In this document: positions 24,836 through 36,449 of the stretch, piece after piece | How the letters are laid out: each line of letters opens with the position of its first letter | Position numbering within the stretch: the stretch's first letter is position 1 | DNA from: Polyodon spathula | Lineage: Eukaryota > Chordata > Actinopteri > Acipenseriformes > Polyodontidae | Direction of reading: 5' to 3' | Length of the DNA: 64,000 bases | NCBI RefSeq assembly: GCF_017654505.1 | Contig: NC_054549.1 | Coordinates: 22,251,935-22,315,934 of the forward strand | Program-made: the position numbers and the translations under genes | The notes under the pieces: model-generated | Seen by the model: only the letters and a program-made list of their open reading frames with translations | What the model was told of the DNA's origin: nothing | Databases searched by the model: none

Positions 24836-26175
24836 AGACACATATTATAGAACATGTATTTTTTTTTTCAAACAAATGGGGTCACCACAAGTGGTTGAAA
24901 ATACAAAAATACAGATCGAATGACGCATAAATGCATGATGGAACTGTAATCGATCAATTATATGGTATGATTACAGTTACAATTAGGCAGGGGTGCCTGG
25001 TGAGGACCTGATGGATGTTACAGTGAGTCTTTCGCAAAGTAATGTCATTACAACAGCGTGGTTATTAGATCTTTTTTTCTGCACAGCAAGACAATTCACT
25101 TTTGAAAAGGGCAGAGCTGATTCTTGATTGAAGAGTACAGTCTGCTCTTTAGCCCTCAATCTGAATGTCACTGCTGCAAATCTGTCCTTTTATATTGGAA
25201 CTCATAATAGGCAGAATGCATTGGGGGTGGGAGCTGTCCCAAACTGTCCTCGTGTACGTGGAGTCATAGGGTAACCCTACCTGCGAATGTAACATAGTTA
25301 CAATGGAAGTTGTTTCAGGTTTAATGGAACCAGCACTAGGCGTACTTGCAGGACCTGTCTGGTATCACTTTCTTATTTTTACCATGTGTATCAAATCCTG
25401 TGTAGAGCCGATTTTACAGTCATTTTTCCTGCATGTTTAATATTTGCTTTGTCTTTAAACATCATCTTATTACTATATGGTTAAGTTCTATAATTGCCCA
25501 TAATTAAGCAATGTGACAAAACGTCATCTACTTTATGACCCCCCCCCCCCCCTTGGACTTCTCTGTAGGTCTTTTCAACTACAGACTGTCATTTTTAATC
25601 TATAACTTTCCAAGCACTGGAATTCCCACTAGAAGCCAGAGAGTCATTCACCGGAGGCTAAGAAAACAAAAACACAATAAAGGAAACTGCTCCCGATACA
25701 AACTTTGAAAACGTTGTGGGAGCCATATATTATATATTGAAAAAATAATAATAAAATAACGGATGGAGCTGAAGTGAATTACTTGAGGTTGTAATTGCAT
25801 CTCTCTGGTTCTGGTGAATTCTTCATAACGCACTTTGCTGTCGTGGTTTATGATGTCACCAGAACCCCTCGATGGAATTACAGCCTTGTAATTCAGAGAA
25901 GCCCATCTACTTTTCTGCAGTGTGTGTATTCTCTCTCATAATGCTGAACGGCATATTGAAGACTGAAGCTGTTTAAAAAAAAAGGCAAATTAGTAACTTA
26001 GAATGAGCAAAATTGTTACTTTGTGTGCAGATTAAATATACCCTAGGTTCCATCAATAGTAAATATTTCATTTTTCTCTTTCAGTGCCATTTTCAAGAAT
26101 AGCGCTGCATCAAAAGGTGTTTTGCACCATTTCCCTCCGCAGCTTGTCCTACTCCACCTAAAACGTCCACTAACA

Positions 26176-26365
26176 ACTACATCTCCCAGAATGCAATGTC
26201 TTCGGTTACTAGGAAACTACACAAGAAAAACCAACCTAACCAGCATTATCCAATCGCTGGCTAGCCGTGTTGTCTCTACAGCCAATCACAGTAAGAATAA
26301 GAACAATTCGAAGCTACACAGGTTGAAGCGTAAACACCCCAGCTCAGATACAAAGCCAATTAGAT
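26176..26365 (+). promoter_or_regulatory. Candidate internal promoter cluster (ZNF143/THAP11-like, X-box-like, three CCAAT boxes)
   Basis: ACTACATCTCCCAGAATGC at 26176-26194 matches the vertebrate ZNF143/THAP11 element closely. GTTACTAGGAAAC about 12 bp later resembles an RFX X-box. CCAAT boxes follow in tccaatcgctgg, gccaatcacag and gccaattag. Motif identities are from knowledge of the consensus; activity is inferred. No exon with a good donor follows convincingly. Confidence 0.4.
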
Positions 26366-27369
26366 CCATCGTCTGAGGCAACCGCTAAAAAGAAGGTGCC
26401 TATAATATTAAACTGTTTTATAACGTATTAATGCATTTCCTTATTTTATGTATCTGTACGGCTTTATATTGAAGTTATAACACGTTCACTGGGTTTAAGA
26501 ATGTAACATTTAAATATAAGTGGCGTAATTAATTTGTGTTAATGTGTGAGCCCTCGAAAAAAACGCGCTGAGCCGATAAAGAGCCTTGTAGAACACATTC
26601 GTGGTTGTACAGGAGTTAAAAGTAACATTGCAGTTAAAATGGAAGGCTCTTTTTTAATGCCTACCCCATTACCATTAAAGATTGTGCAGTATTTAGCTGG
26701 ATTACTCATGGCTTCAAAGTAATGTTGCATTTTACCCCCTGAAAATACATTTTACTCTCTCAGTGTTCAAATTAGAGGGTAAGTTACCTACAGACCCCAA
26801 ACCTTGTCTGATGCGCCGACTGTCTATGTTCCTCCCCTCCACTCCTCTCCTCCCCTCCTTTTCTGTTATCGTACACACTGTCTGTGCTGCAGTGTTGGTA
26901 GCCAGGCAATTAGTCTTAGCCTGAGTCTCAAGGGTGGTAACTGATTCTAAATCTGCGCGCTTTCTATTGTTAGCAGTGCGGTTTTACTGACAGGTGCTGT
27001 ACACAGCAGTCCTGGGGGCGCGCCAGGCCTCTCTACGCATCACCCCTTGCGTTTCAGTAACTGGGTTTCGGTTGCTATAGAAACCACTGTTGACATCTTG
27101 AATTCCAGTAAGGCAGCAAAGGAACAAAACAAACAAAATAATAATAATAAAAGTGTTTTTTTTTTTTTTTTTTTTACAAGCAACGTTAACCAAGTACGTT
27201 ATTATTTTATGGTTTTTAAAAGGATTCTGAAAGGAAATGTATTCTTGGTTGACATCAGCACAGACAGTCTCAAGTGATGGAGTCTGGTTTTATAAGCTGG
27301 CTTATACATAGCAAACAATACTATTTTAGTAGATCTTTTCTAGCTATCTCTTATAAAAGTTAGCCTAGC

Positions 27370-27785
27370 AAAGTGTCAAAGCACAGTGAAGTAAAGCACA
27401 GAGAGGTCTGGTAAAGCATAGGGAAGCATTGTAAAGCACAGAGAGGTGTGGTAAAGCATAGGCAAGCACTGTAAAGTACAGATAGGTCTGGTAAAGCATA
27501 GGGGAGCATTGTAAAGCACAGAGAGGTTTGGCAAAGCATAGAGAAGCACTGTAAAGCACAGAGAGGTATGGTAAAGCATAGGCAAGCACTGTAAAGCACA
27601 GAGAGGTATGGTAAAGCATAGGCAAGCACTGTAAAGTACAGATAGGTATGGTAAAGCATAGGCAAGCACTGTAAAGCAAAGAGAGGTCTGGTAAATCATA
27701 GGGAAGCATTGTAAAGCACAGAGAGGTATGGTAAAGCACAGGGAAGCATGGTAAAGCACAGAGAGGTATGGTAAAGCATATTAAA
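27370..27785. repeat. GTAAAGCA minisatellite, array 1
   Basis: About 10 units of a 40-bp repeat made of two related 20-bp halves (ggtaaagcataggcaagcac and tgtaaagcacagagaggtat). Other arrays: 53026-53772 and, inverted, 56985-57230. The array lies about 0.2 kb upstream of syn1 exon 2. Confidence 0.95.
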
Positions 27786-27955
27786 AAAAATACCACTGAT
27801 GTAGAGGATAGCAATTACAAAGTAGGCATCTCAAAGCTTTAGCACAAAAAAGCGAAATGTAAAAACTTGTGCTAGGGTTGTACGTTGGCTTGTAAGATTT
27901 TGCTGCACTTTAATATTTAATCAGACGATTGCTAATTCTCAGTGATTTCTTCCAG

Positions 27956-28013
27956 GGCCAGATTCTTCAAAGGAAAGAAAGTCCACGGGGAATTCGATAT
28001 CAAAGTGGAGCAG
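27956..28013 (+). CDS. syn1: syn1 coding exon 2
   Basis: A 58-nt exon. Its first G completes the Trp codon of exon 1, then it reads ARFFKGKKVHGEFDIKVEQ, nearly the mammalian sequence for the start of the synapsin C domain. The acceptor is TTCTTCCAG and the donor CAG|GTAAGA. It is too short to stand out as an open frame and was found by splice phase and motif. A SINE composite begins only about 40 bp downstream of the donor. Confidence 0.96.
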
Positions 28014-28052
28014 GTAAGAAGATCCAAAGATCAAATGAATTGCTAGGAACAG

Positions 28053-28345
28053 ACAAATTAATAGAGACACCAGCTATAACATTGCTTCCAACCAAACAAG
28101 ATCAGACGTCCGGTCAAGAGAGTTGTACACCCAGGATAATAGTAATCTTTACTTTTATATAGGGTGTGTGAACTATGTATCAGCTGCACAGTCACTTACG
28201 ACAACGTGTCATCACCAAAGACACAGCACAAGCAGGTTAAGTGACTTGCTCAGGGTCACACAGTGAGGCAGTGGATGAGCTAGGATTTGAACCATGGACC
28301 TCCTGGTAACAAGCCCATTTCTTTAAAAGCTGGACCACCCAGCCT
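28053..28345 (-). mobile_element. tRNA-derived SINE, minus strand
   Basis: On the minus strand the head carries a tRNA-like A box (ggtggtccagcttttaaag) and a B box in ggttcaaatcctagc, then cactgtgtgaccctgagcaa, the gtaagtgactgtgcagctga block, and a tail from tcctgggtgtacaactctct to attaatttgt. The whole composite recurs at 34828-35091, so the tail is part of the element. It starts 40 bp after the syn1 exon 2 donor. Confidence 0.8.
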
Positions 28346-28657
28346 ACAGGATGACAAATCGCTTACAGACCCTGCCCCGATGTGGGGCAGGACTAGCGCG
28401 TACTTTATGAGCAAGAGATTCTGGAACTTGGTTGCCATCAGTCAACTGGTTGCATCCAATCCCAGTTCAATTCTGGCCAATTTAGCTTTAGATAGGTGAA
28501 GTCGGCAGACAATTTGAAATTATATTAAACCACGATAGGCATACTTTGTGGAGGAATGTGAAAATGTGATCACTCCTTGGTTTTGATTCCAGAAGGTCCT
28601 CAGTGTATCTGATCAGTTCAGATCTAATTTCTGATGCCTAACTTTCTCTCCCCACAG

Positions 28658-28749
28658 GCTGAGTTTTCTGAAATTAACCTGGTGGCCCATGCTACTGGAA
28701 ACTATAGTGTGGACATTGAAGCCATTAGAAATGGGACCAAAATTACCAA
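28658..28749 (+). CDS. syn1: syn1 coding exon 3
   Basis: A 92-nt exon reading [20 protein letters not shown] and on to NGTKITK, part of the pre-ATP-grasp half of the C domain. The acceptor is CCCCACAG and the donor AA|GTAAGT, ending after two bases of a Lys codon. The size and phase match those expected for this exon in vertebrate synapsins. Confidence 0.96.
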
Positions 28750-29239
28750 GTAAGTGCTTTGTACTTTATTATTGGTGTCGATCGGGCTGATTTACCGTTC
28801 ACAGCTGCTTGGGTTTGTGATGCTTTTCTTTCAAAGTTTCAAAGTGTTTACTTCGGTCTTTAGTTAACCAAGTCCCAAGTCTTAAGACAGACCATTTTTC
28901 ATCCAATCCTTTTCACACATCAATGCATAAAGTGGAATTAGCTGCTCAGGAGCTTCATTGTGTTGATTCAGATTAATTTAATTTAGGTGCTAATTGAACA
29001 TGTCAAATTAATGACACTCATTTCAATTACAGAAATTAAAATCAAGACTGTAATTACATTCCCCCGTGAAGAATTCATGTTGAGTCTTTTTTTTTTAAAG
29101 GCGATTAGTTTTACTTCAAACAGAATACCTGAAAATTCAATCTTGATGCCTGTTGTTCAGTATGATATGAAATTGTATAAAGTATGGCAGGCAGTTAAAA
29201 ATCAGAGCTGTAATCTGTCACTTACACATAATCACAATG

Positions 29240-29585
29240 TTATTATGCGTAGTTACAAGTGCTTGTCCAATTGTCACAAAGCATGCTAAGGACCTTCTTC
29301 AGCACACGTTACACAGCTGTGTAATCTTTTTGCATATACCCAGACAACCGATGAAACATGTTTGTGAATACCTGTAGCACAGACTATATACTGTATTACA
29401 ATTTCAAAGGTATATGCAGCCTGTTTGTCTTTCTGCGTGCATTTTAGATTTGCATACATCTGGAGAACTGGTTTGCCAATTGGGACAAAACTTGCTAAGG
29501 ACCATCTTTAGCACAGATTATATACTGTTTCATGATCTCGGGGCATGTGGAAGCTGTCTGTCTGACTGTCTTAGTAATTGAATAT
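29240..29585 (+). repeat. Dispersed about 190-bp repeat, two units
   Basis: Blocks around cttgctaaggaccatcttta, tagcacagattatatactgt and tgcatatacc recur twice here and, in reverse orientation, at 33300-33680. Class unknown. Confidence 0.6.
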
Positions 29586-29760
29586 GTTACGCTAGGCTAA
29601 ATTACACTGTCTCTTATGGTATTAGAGGTGGGAAAGCGCTTTCTAGAAGACACTCTTATGCTGGACTCAACTGTACTTGTTAACTTAGAACCTCTTGTCA
29701 ATTCACTTCACAGTGGCCTGTGTCATTAATATGGGCAATATTTTTATTTCCTGTCTGTAG

Positions 29761-29917
29761 GTCTTTCCGACCGGACTTTGTGCTTGTCAGGCAGCACGCT
29801 TTCAGCATGGCAAAGAACGGAGACTTCCGGAATATCGTCATAGGGTTGCAGTACGCTGGGCTGCCCGGAGTCAACTCACTTCACTCTGTCTATAACTTCT
29901 GTGACAAGCCTTGGGTG
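29761..29917 (+). CDS. syn1: syn1 coding exon 4
   Basis: A 157-nt exon; the first base completes the Lys codon. The product includes [19 protein letters not shown] and ends with [15 protein letters not shown], among the most conserved blocks of synapsins (C domain; dimer and ATP-site scaffold). The acceptor is CTGTCTGTAG and the donor GTG|GTGAGT. Confidence 0.97.
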
Positions 29918-30409
29918 GTGAGTCACATTACCTTCTATTACAAACAGACCAGGGCTTCATTCCAATTGTAATTAATAACTGTAATGTCTCCGTTCCACTG
30001 CCTGTCCCCAGGTCTAGCTGCGTCTGGGTGAGATGTGGCTGAGGGTGTTTGCATGGACCTCAGACAGCACAGTTTTGTATCTCACACTGAAAGTGCTGAA
30101 GAGACAAACTGTTTTGCTTTTCTGTTATTGCTTTGGGATGAAACCTCTTTGAGACTGCCGACAACTGTGCAAATAAAAACAGCCACAAATGTTTGTTCAG
30201 CTTCGTCCATCTTCCCTCGTTTGCATATCAATCAATCCCGCAATCCAATGTAACCTTTTACCGCTGCATTATGACCTTTGCTGCTTCACAACTACTTTCT
30301 GGATCAAAAGTCCACTGGAATGCAGCCTTCTTTAGCTACACCTCACTCAGAGGTTCCCACCCCATCTTCCAGTTCTGTTGCAGGATTTTTTTTGCCTCAA
30401 GGAAAGTTT

Positions 30410-30845
30410 TTTTTAAATAAACTTAGTTGTCGCCAATTATTATTTTCTCCCCAATTTAGTCGTGTCTAATTATTATTTAAGCTCGGCTCACCTCTACCAC
30501 CCCTGCGCTGGCTCGGGAGCAGCGAAGACGAACACACGCCGTCCTCCGAAGCGTGTGCTGTCAGCTGTCCGCTTCTTTACACACTGCAGACTAACCATGC
30601 AGCCAAAACTCCTGTCACGTCGAGGCCGTCGAATGTCCGTTCGGGTGTCTGCGGCCGGTCTGATGTCCCCAGCGCCGCCGCGCCACTGACTCTGTGTGGG
30701 ACACCTAGTTGGATCGGAAGGGAGGAGGCCCGTCGCGCACCGGTTAACACTGTATCGGACCCAAAACGACTGCGATCTCCAGGCTATAGTGCACATCCAC
30801 ATGGAGTGCTTTTACTGGATGTGTCACTCAGGAGCCCCTGTACTC
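30410..30845 (-). mobile_element. GC-rich SINE of about 430 bp, minus strand
   Basis: On the minus strand it opens with gagtgacacatccagtaaaa, then a GC-rich body with cgcttcggaggacggcgtgt and an AT-rich end near taaattggggagaaaataat. The same blocks are found at 62023-62480; its head also occurs in the tandem duplication near 63400. Frames within it are not genes. Confidence 0.75.
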
Positions 30846-31387
30846 ACACTACATTTATTCAATAGAGTGGCTGGTTTTATCCTGTGTAAGAGAAGCAACG
30901 CAGTCGGAAACAAGTACAATGTTTTGACAAAATTGAAAGGTGTTCGTTAATTTGTGTTTATACATGAGCGTGATAGTGTGCATTTTTAAAATTATTATTC
31001 ACCCTATATCTCTTATAATTTAGTGTGTAATCTTATTTAAGTATTGAGTGTAGTGCTTTCTTTTCTTATTTTGCAGAAATGCAAGCGCGGTGTCTTTGAA
31101 AAAGAGCTTTGTTTAACTTTAATATCTGTTTAACTTAAATTAGCATAATCATTTCTACCCTTGCTATCTCTGAATATTTGAATGGGAATTAATTGAGAGT
31201 TAAAAAAAGCTTACTACCTATATACACTTTTACATTTACAGTTCAACTTTTACACCAAAAAAAAAAAAACAACAACTTTCAGCTCAAGCGAAACACTGAA
31301 ATGAATTGCAGCGTTTGACGAATTTTCGCTTCATGAACACCAGGTCTTGCAAACTGAGAGCTTTCTTTTGCACAGCTCCACCTAACA

Positions 31388-31390
<3 letters not shown>

Positions 31391-31424
<34 letters not shown>
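31391..31424 (+). promoter_or_regulatory. syn1: (GT)17 tract at 3' splice site of syn1 exon 5
   Basis: Seventeen GT dinucleotides run directly into TGCAG at the exon 5 acceptor. A textbook branch-point motif, CTAAC, is at 31382-31386, and a decoy acceptor (TTTTGCACAG, ending 31375) precedes it with a real pyrimidine run. UG repeats in RNA are bound by TDP-43 and CELF proteins and reduce exon inclusion in human CFTR exon 9; an analogous effect here is inference. Confidence 0.8.
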
Positions 31425-31425
<1 letters not shown>

Positions 31426-31429
31426 GCAG

Positions 31430-31519
31430 TTTTCTCAGATGACAAGACTGTACAAGAAGTTTGGTCACGAGGAGTTCCCGTTGATTGAGCAGGTCTACTA
31501 CCCTAACCACAAGGAGATG
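31430..31519 (+). CDS. syn1: syn1 coding exon 5
   Basis: A 90-nt, frame-neutral exon reading [20 protein letters not shown] and ending YYPNHKEM, C domain. The donor is ATG|GTAAGC. The acceptor is unusual: the base run between the likely branch point and TTGCAG is a pure (GT)17 tract instead of a pyrimidine run. As the exon is 30 codons exactly, skipping it would keep the frame but remove part of the ATP-grasp fold. Confidence 0.96.
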
Positions 31520-31602
31520 GTAAGCTTGAGAGCTGGGCACAGCACAGAGAGAAACTACAGAATGCCATGGATCTCCTCCTAGTGGCTGATAGTTAATACA
31601 GA

Positions 31603-31890
31603 CACCAGCCAGGGTTAGTGTCAATTCCTGTTTTTCAATTCCCATTCTCTTTTAATCCATTCCAACACACCGTTGATCAAACTTGCAACTCGTAGCATTC
31701 TGTTCAAACGAGCTTCTTACAGCATGGCGACAAATTCAATTGAAGTCGCAGTTTGTGTGTCAGTTGAATTGGGCTGCAAATGAAAGCAGATGAATCATTA
31801 CAAGAATGATTATGTTTCTAAAATATCAATTCCAATCCATGTTCCTTTGAAGGACTCAGAATTGATTAATAGGGAATGGGAAATGGGTCA
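31603..31890. mobile_element. MITE, gttggaattg family, copy 1
   Basis: It shares with 38606-38905 the ends around cagggttagtgtcaattcct and an internal ttcaattgaagtcgcagttt stretch; ends are roughly inverted. Non-coding. Confidence 0.6.
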
Positions 31891-33299
31891 AGCAGACTGA
31901 TTTCAATCATATCAGGTGTCCTCTATTGTTGTAAACATAGCCAGGTAAGAAACTGATTAATTTTGGATCCCTTTAAAAAGACACATCACACTACAGTATG
32001 CAGTAGTAAGACCTACAGAGGGCACATGACATTGACCCACATGCATCAGTCTATTTCATATCAGTTTGTCGTAATGCGTTCTCAGGGGGGCCTAGTCTTG
32101 CCAGCTCCAGATTTCGAATCAAATCAGAGCTGCATTAATGTGGAATTTGTTTTGCTCAAAAGAGCCAACTTCCCAGCATTTCGGTGTGTTTAAGATATCT
32201 CTGTCAAGGGAGCGCGTTTGAAAACAAACATTCTAGGTACTTCTAGGCTTTTGAAGCCATGGTAACTGAATTACATTATTTCTATTTAAAATCTATTAAT
32301 TCTTTAAGGTCCTGGCCAATTTTCGCCTGTTTTCATGAAAACAAAAAAAAAACACCCAACAATCTCTGACTCAGCGTCTTTTGTTAACAATGAACGATGT
32401 ACTTTTCCATTCTATTTAACCCTTCAGACCTCATGGTATTGAGTCTTAATCCATTTATTTTCCTTTATTCTTCTTGTGGATTTTTTTATGCTCTTAAAAC
32501 AATATTTCACTGGATGTAAAAAAAAAAACAAACAGTGTTATTCTGCTTGATTGTTTTCAATCGATTTCAATCTTTATAATGCACATATCTTTCATTAGGG
32601 TTGATATAAAATAAAATCTACATATAATGAGAACACAAAGATAAGAAACTACATTAATCAATCAATCAATCAATCAATCTTTATTTTAAGTAGCGCCTTT
32701 CATAGTGGACCATCACAAAACCCTTTACAAGATATAGTAACAACAAGAAAATCCATACTACTTCAAATGCAGAGAAAGGCATAATACATGATATACAGTC
32801 AAAAACAATGCATAATACATTAAATACAGTGATGAATAAATTATATATTTAAAGTATCAACAAAATAATACTTTAAATTATTGGAAACATAATAATTAAG
32901 ACTGATATTAAAAACCAAGAAATAGCATTGTAAAAACAAGATAGCCAATTCTCCTGATGCAGCTACAAACTATATTACCACTGCGCTGAAGATTTTAATG
33001 GATGTTTTGGAGGTCAAGTATGATAATTTGATCTAATTTTACTCCAAATAATGTTAAACCTATTAAAAAGTGCTTGACACAGTGTGCAGCAATAGTGAGA
33101 AGGTTGGAAAATGACAGAGTTAATTCAGTGTTTCAAGAACAGATGGGAAGGTGGAGAATCAGCTAACAGCAAGGTCGCGCAGCAGATTCCAAAGGCAGAG
33201 CAAGCCGGCTGGTATTTTTTTTTAAACAAAATTATCCAAGCCAGCATCTATTGATAGATTGTAGTTAACCTAATATCTCTTACCTGCACAGCTACTCTT

Positions 33300-33680
33300 A
33301 ATGATTTCAAATGCACATATATGCAAATGCATATCGAAAGAGAGTCGGACAGACAGGCAAGCCAGCCTCCCTATATCATACGATTGTGATACAGCATATC
33401 AAATCTGTGCTAAAGATGGTCCTTAGCATGTTTCATCACATTTGGGCCAGCTTTTCTCTAGATTTATGCATAAAATGCATACAGAAAGACAGTCAGACAG
33501 CCAGCCAGCCAGCTTCCCTATATCATGGTACAATATATAATCTGTGCTACAAATCTCATCACTATCAGTTCTCTGGGTATATGCAGAAAGATTATGACGG
33601 CATTATACTGTATAACTTGTGCAAAACAAAGTTAGCATGTCTTGTGACATTTGGACAAGTGGTTCGCCTTTGTAAGCAAG
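33300..33680 (-). repeat. Dispersed about 190-bp repeat, two units, minus strand
   Basis: Reverse-complement relative of 29240-29585: aaatctgtgctaaagatggt, agacagtcagacagcc and related blocks occur twice. Confidence 0.6.
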
Positions 33681-34022
33681 CTATTTATAGCTCATACGGC
33701 TTTTCCAATAAAATTAGACACACACAAAAGATTCACCTTAGCCTGCCTCCACTATAGAGCTAACTAAGAACTGTGGAGCTGCAACTCAGACTATGATAAA
33801 GCCATAATTCTAGGGTTAGAATCATCTGCAAGGAGACACAATTTAGCAAGGGGCAGTATTTGTCCTGTACAAGTGCAACATCCTGCCTGTTGACACGATT
33901 TGCCAGGAGACGCCTTAACTCCAGTACAGACAGACAGACCAGTGTTACTGCAATGAGTCATTCAGTCTCCCTAACATTGTGATCAGCCTGGAATCTCATC
34001 AGTACAGAAACACACTCAAAAT

Positions 34023-34187
34023 AGGGATGGAAATAATACTCCCATTGCGTAGCACTTTGATTCACTCCTGGTTTTTTAATAACACACACCTAAGCTTGTT
34101 ACCAAGTACACTGTGACTAATTAAGCTTCTATTAAAACCTGGAATAGATGAAACTGCTATGCAACAGGAGTCTTATTTCCATTCCTG
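34023..34187. mobile_element. M170 MITE, copy 3
   Basis: agggatggaaataatactcc at the left is inverted relative to gcaacaggagtcttatttcc at the right; about 165 bp. Confidence 0.88.
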
Positions 34188-34827
34188 CAAATTACAAAAT
34201 ATTCAGCCTACCTGAGTTTCAGATTCTCCTCAACTTACAAGGCAAAGATCTTCAGAAAGCAAACACAATCCTAAGACTCACTGTTAGTTTTTCTCTCTCA
34301 GTTTACTCATGCTGATTTTTCTTGCTAATTGCTTAATTACTGCTGGTGTGTGTGAGACCTTCCCATTTACAGGGACAGGCACCTATTTGGAAGCTGCAGG
34401 ACCCCAGCTTTTTCAATTTCTTTGTGGCAGTGTTGTCCGATGTTTCTTATACTTCATGTGATCTCCTGAATATTGCATCCTCTTTAAAGGTGTGCTGACA
34501 GATGCTTTAAAATACATTTTCTTCATTCTGTATTGTTTTCCAATGGTGATGCATCTGCACACCTGGCTTTCTATGTGAGTTGAAATCCATTGGGTATGCA
34601 TGTGGGTTTGCATATTTCTTGAGAACCGCTGGGTCTAATTGCGATGAAATGAAAGATTTTCTTTAGCTAATAAATCTATAGGAATTTGAAGGTGTATAGA
34701 GGCCGTCTATATGTGATTCACACATTTATTCATGAATCTACCCCATGTCTCATGAAAGTTGCTGATAATATTTAGTTATTGAGGATATCATAATCTCTGA
34801 TGCTTTGCAGGGTTTTTTTTTTTTATC

Positions 34828-35215
34828 AGGAGGCTGTGTGGTCTAGTGGTTAAAGAAACGGGCTTGCAACTAGGAGGTCCCCAGCTCACTGTGTGACCCT
34901 GAGCAGGTCGATTAACCTTCTTGTGCTGCATCTTTGGTAATGACACGTTGTCTTAAGTGACTCTGCAGTTGATGTATAGTTCACACACCCTACATAAAAG
35001 TAAAGATTATAATTATCCTGGGTGTACAACTCTCTTGACCGGACGTTTGGTTGGAAGCAATGATATAGCTGGTGTCTCTATTAATTTGTCTTAATTGTTG
35101 CTTTTGGGTGATGCATAGTTCACACCCTAGGCTCGTATCTTGTAAAGCACTTTGTGATGGTGGTCCACTGTGAAAGGTGCTATATAAAAATAGATTATTA
35201 TTATAATTCAAATAC
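34828..35215 (+). mobile_element. tRNA-derived SINE plus adjoining second 3' tail
   Basis: A-box-like tgtggtctagtggttaaag head, ctcactgtgtgaccctgagc, gtgactctgcagttgatgta, then the same tail as at 28053-28345 ending near 35091. A second tail (cttgtaaagcactttgtgat, 35130-35200) follows, as in the SINE at 58480, so two elements are joined here. Confidence 0.8.
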
Positions 35216-35829
35216 CACACTCTAGCACAGGATTCCAGGTAGTTTTCGCCAGGAACTATTTGGCTGTCCATTTTGTTTACATTCCTTAATGGTACACAAA
35301 CTTCTTTGACGTTGTACTGCAATGTGAAGTTAGCAGGCATGCTGCATGCAGCAGTGGGTGGTTATAAAACGCCCCCCTCAAGTGCTGTAACTTAGGGAAG
35401 CAGAAGCAGCAATGTAAACATAGGGAAGGCCTTTGTGTTTTTATTATACCGATGCATTTTACAGGGAAGATGTTTTATAGTAAGTACATTTTGAGATCCA
35501 AGCAGATCGTCCATCCAAGAAGAATGACAGGGAAACCAAGATTAAGAGAAAGTAAGGAGTCAGAGTGACGTTATCCAGCAACAAACTCCCCATCGCCGGT
35601 TGTGCTGCTTTCCTAGAGAAAAGAGAACATTTCAGGGGACCGCTCTACTTGTGAGATCTTGTGCTTATTAATATATTTAGAGGAGACGATCATCTGTTCA
35701 GAGATACCAGGGCGTTTAGCAAGTAAGGGGTCTGAGTGAGGAAGGATTACCCTAGTGCTGTAAATCATTTGTTGTTTCCATAATTTTTGTCAGTACTTTA
35801 TTTCTCATGATGCGTTGCAGGGGGGCAGG

Positions 35830-36180
35830 TTAACCCTTTGCGGTCCTGTGTCGGACCAGATTCGACAATACAATTTTCCCTTTACAGTCCGATGTTGGAT
35901 AGCTTTTTAAGATGTTATAGTAATAAAATAATGACTTGGATCGCATTATTGAGGAGTTTGGTGATAAAACGAGTGATCAGGAGAGGATTTATCAGTATTC
36001 ACGTCTATAAAGAGGTATGTGAAAAATACAGCGAACAAGGGGTGGGGCAGGGCTGGAGATGCAGTACTGAGTATCCTTTGCTATGCAGTGCCTTTTAAAC
36101 CTGTTTTGCTCTGAAAATATTTTAAGAATATTTTAAACAGCGCGTGACAAGCGCTGAATAAATGGACCGCTAAGGGTTAA
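35830..36180. mobile_element. piggyBac-type MITE, copy 1 (351 bp)
   Basis: Flanked by TTAA on both sides (35830-35833 and 36177-36180), with inverted ends ccctttgcggtcc and ggaccgctaaggg. TTAA duplication and CCC ends are hallmarks of piggyBac elements. No transposase. Confidence 0.88.
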
Positions 36181-36443
36181 TGGTTACACTCTGGTTAGAC
36201 CAGGAGACCTAGAATAAGGTCACATGACTTCTTTAAAATATTTTACCAAGCTTGGAACAGGTTAGGTTTTGATACCATTTTTATTGTGAATAAACAAAAC
36301 AGTTTATGAAGAAATACAACAAAATCTCTTTTTTTAAAAAACTATAGAAAAATAAGAATTAAAATATACTGCTAATAATGCATTCAGTTCAGAAGATAGA
36401 ATTTAGTTTAAATAGAACTGCATTCAGTGCAAAGAACTACATT

Positions 36444-36449
36444 TTTATT
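36444..36449 (-). terminator. timp1: candidate timp1 polyadenylation signal AATAAA
   Basis: AATAAA on the minus strand about 570 nt after the stop codon. Another AATAAA is at 36280-36285. The sequence cannot decide which is used. Confidence 0.35.

Noticed and set aside
26122..26376. 84-codon frame after a tctttcag acceptor-like site at 26085
   Set aside because: The predicted peptide resembles no synapsin segment, and exon 1 joins exon 2 exactly in phase without it. The region is listed instead as a promoter-motif cluster.
27370..27785. Regularly spaced short repeats resembling a CRISPR array
   Set aside because: The intervals are themselves repeats, there are no unique spacers and no cas genes, and the context is a vertebrate intron.
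33311..33757. 148-codon open frame
   Set aside because: It runs through the dispersed 190-bp repeat, has no recognisable domain, and lies in a syn1 intron with no splice support.
34828..34905. Possible tRNA gene (tggtctagtggttaaag)
   Set aside because: No cloverleaf can be completed and the sequence continues into a SINE body and tail; the same holds for 58480 and 28345.
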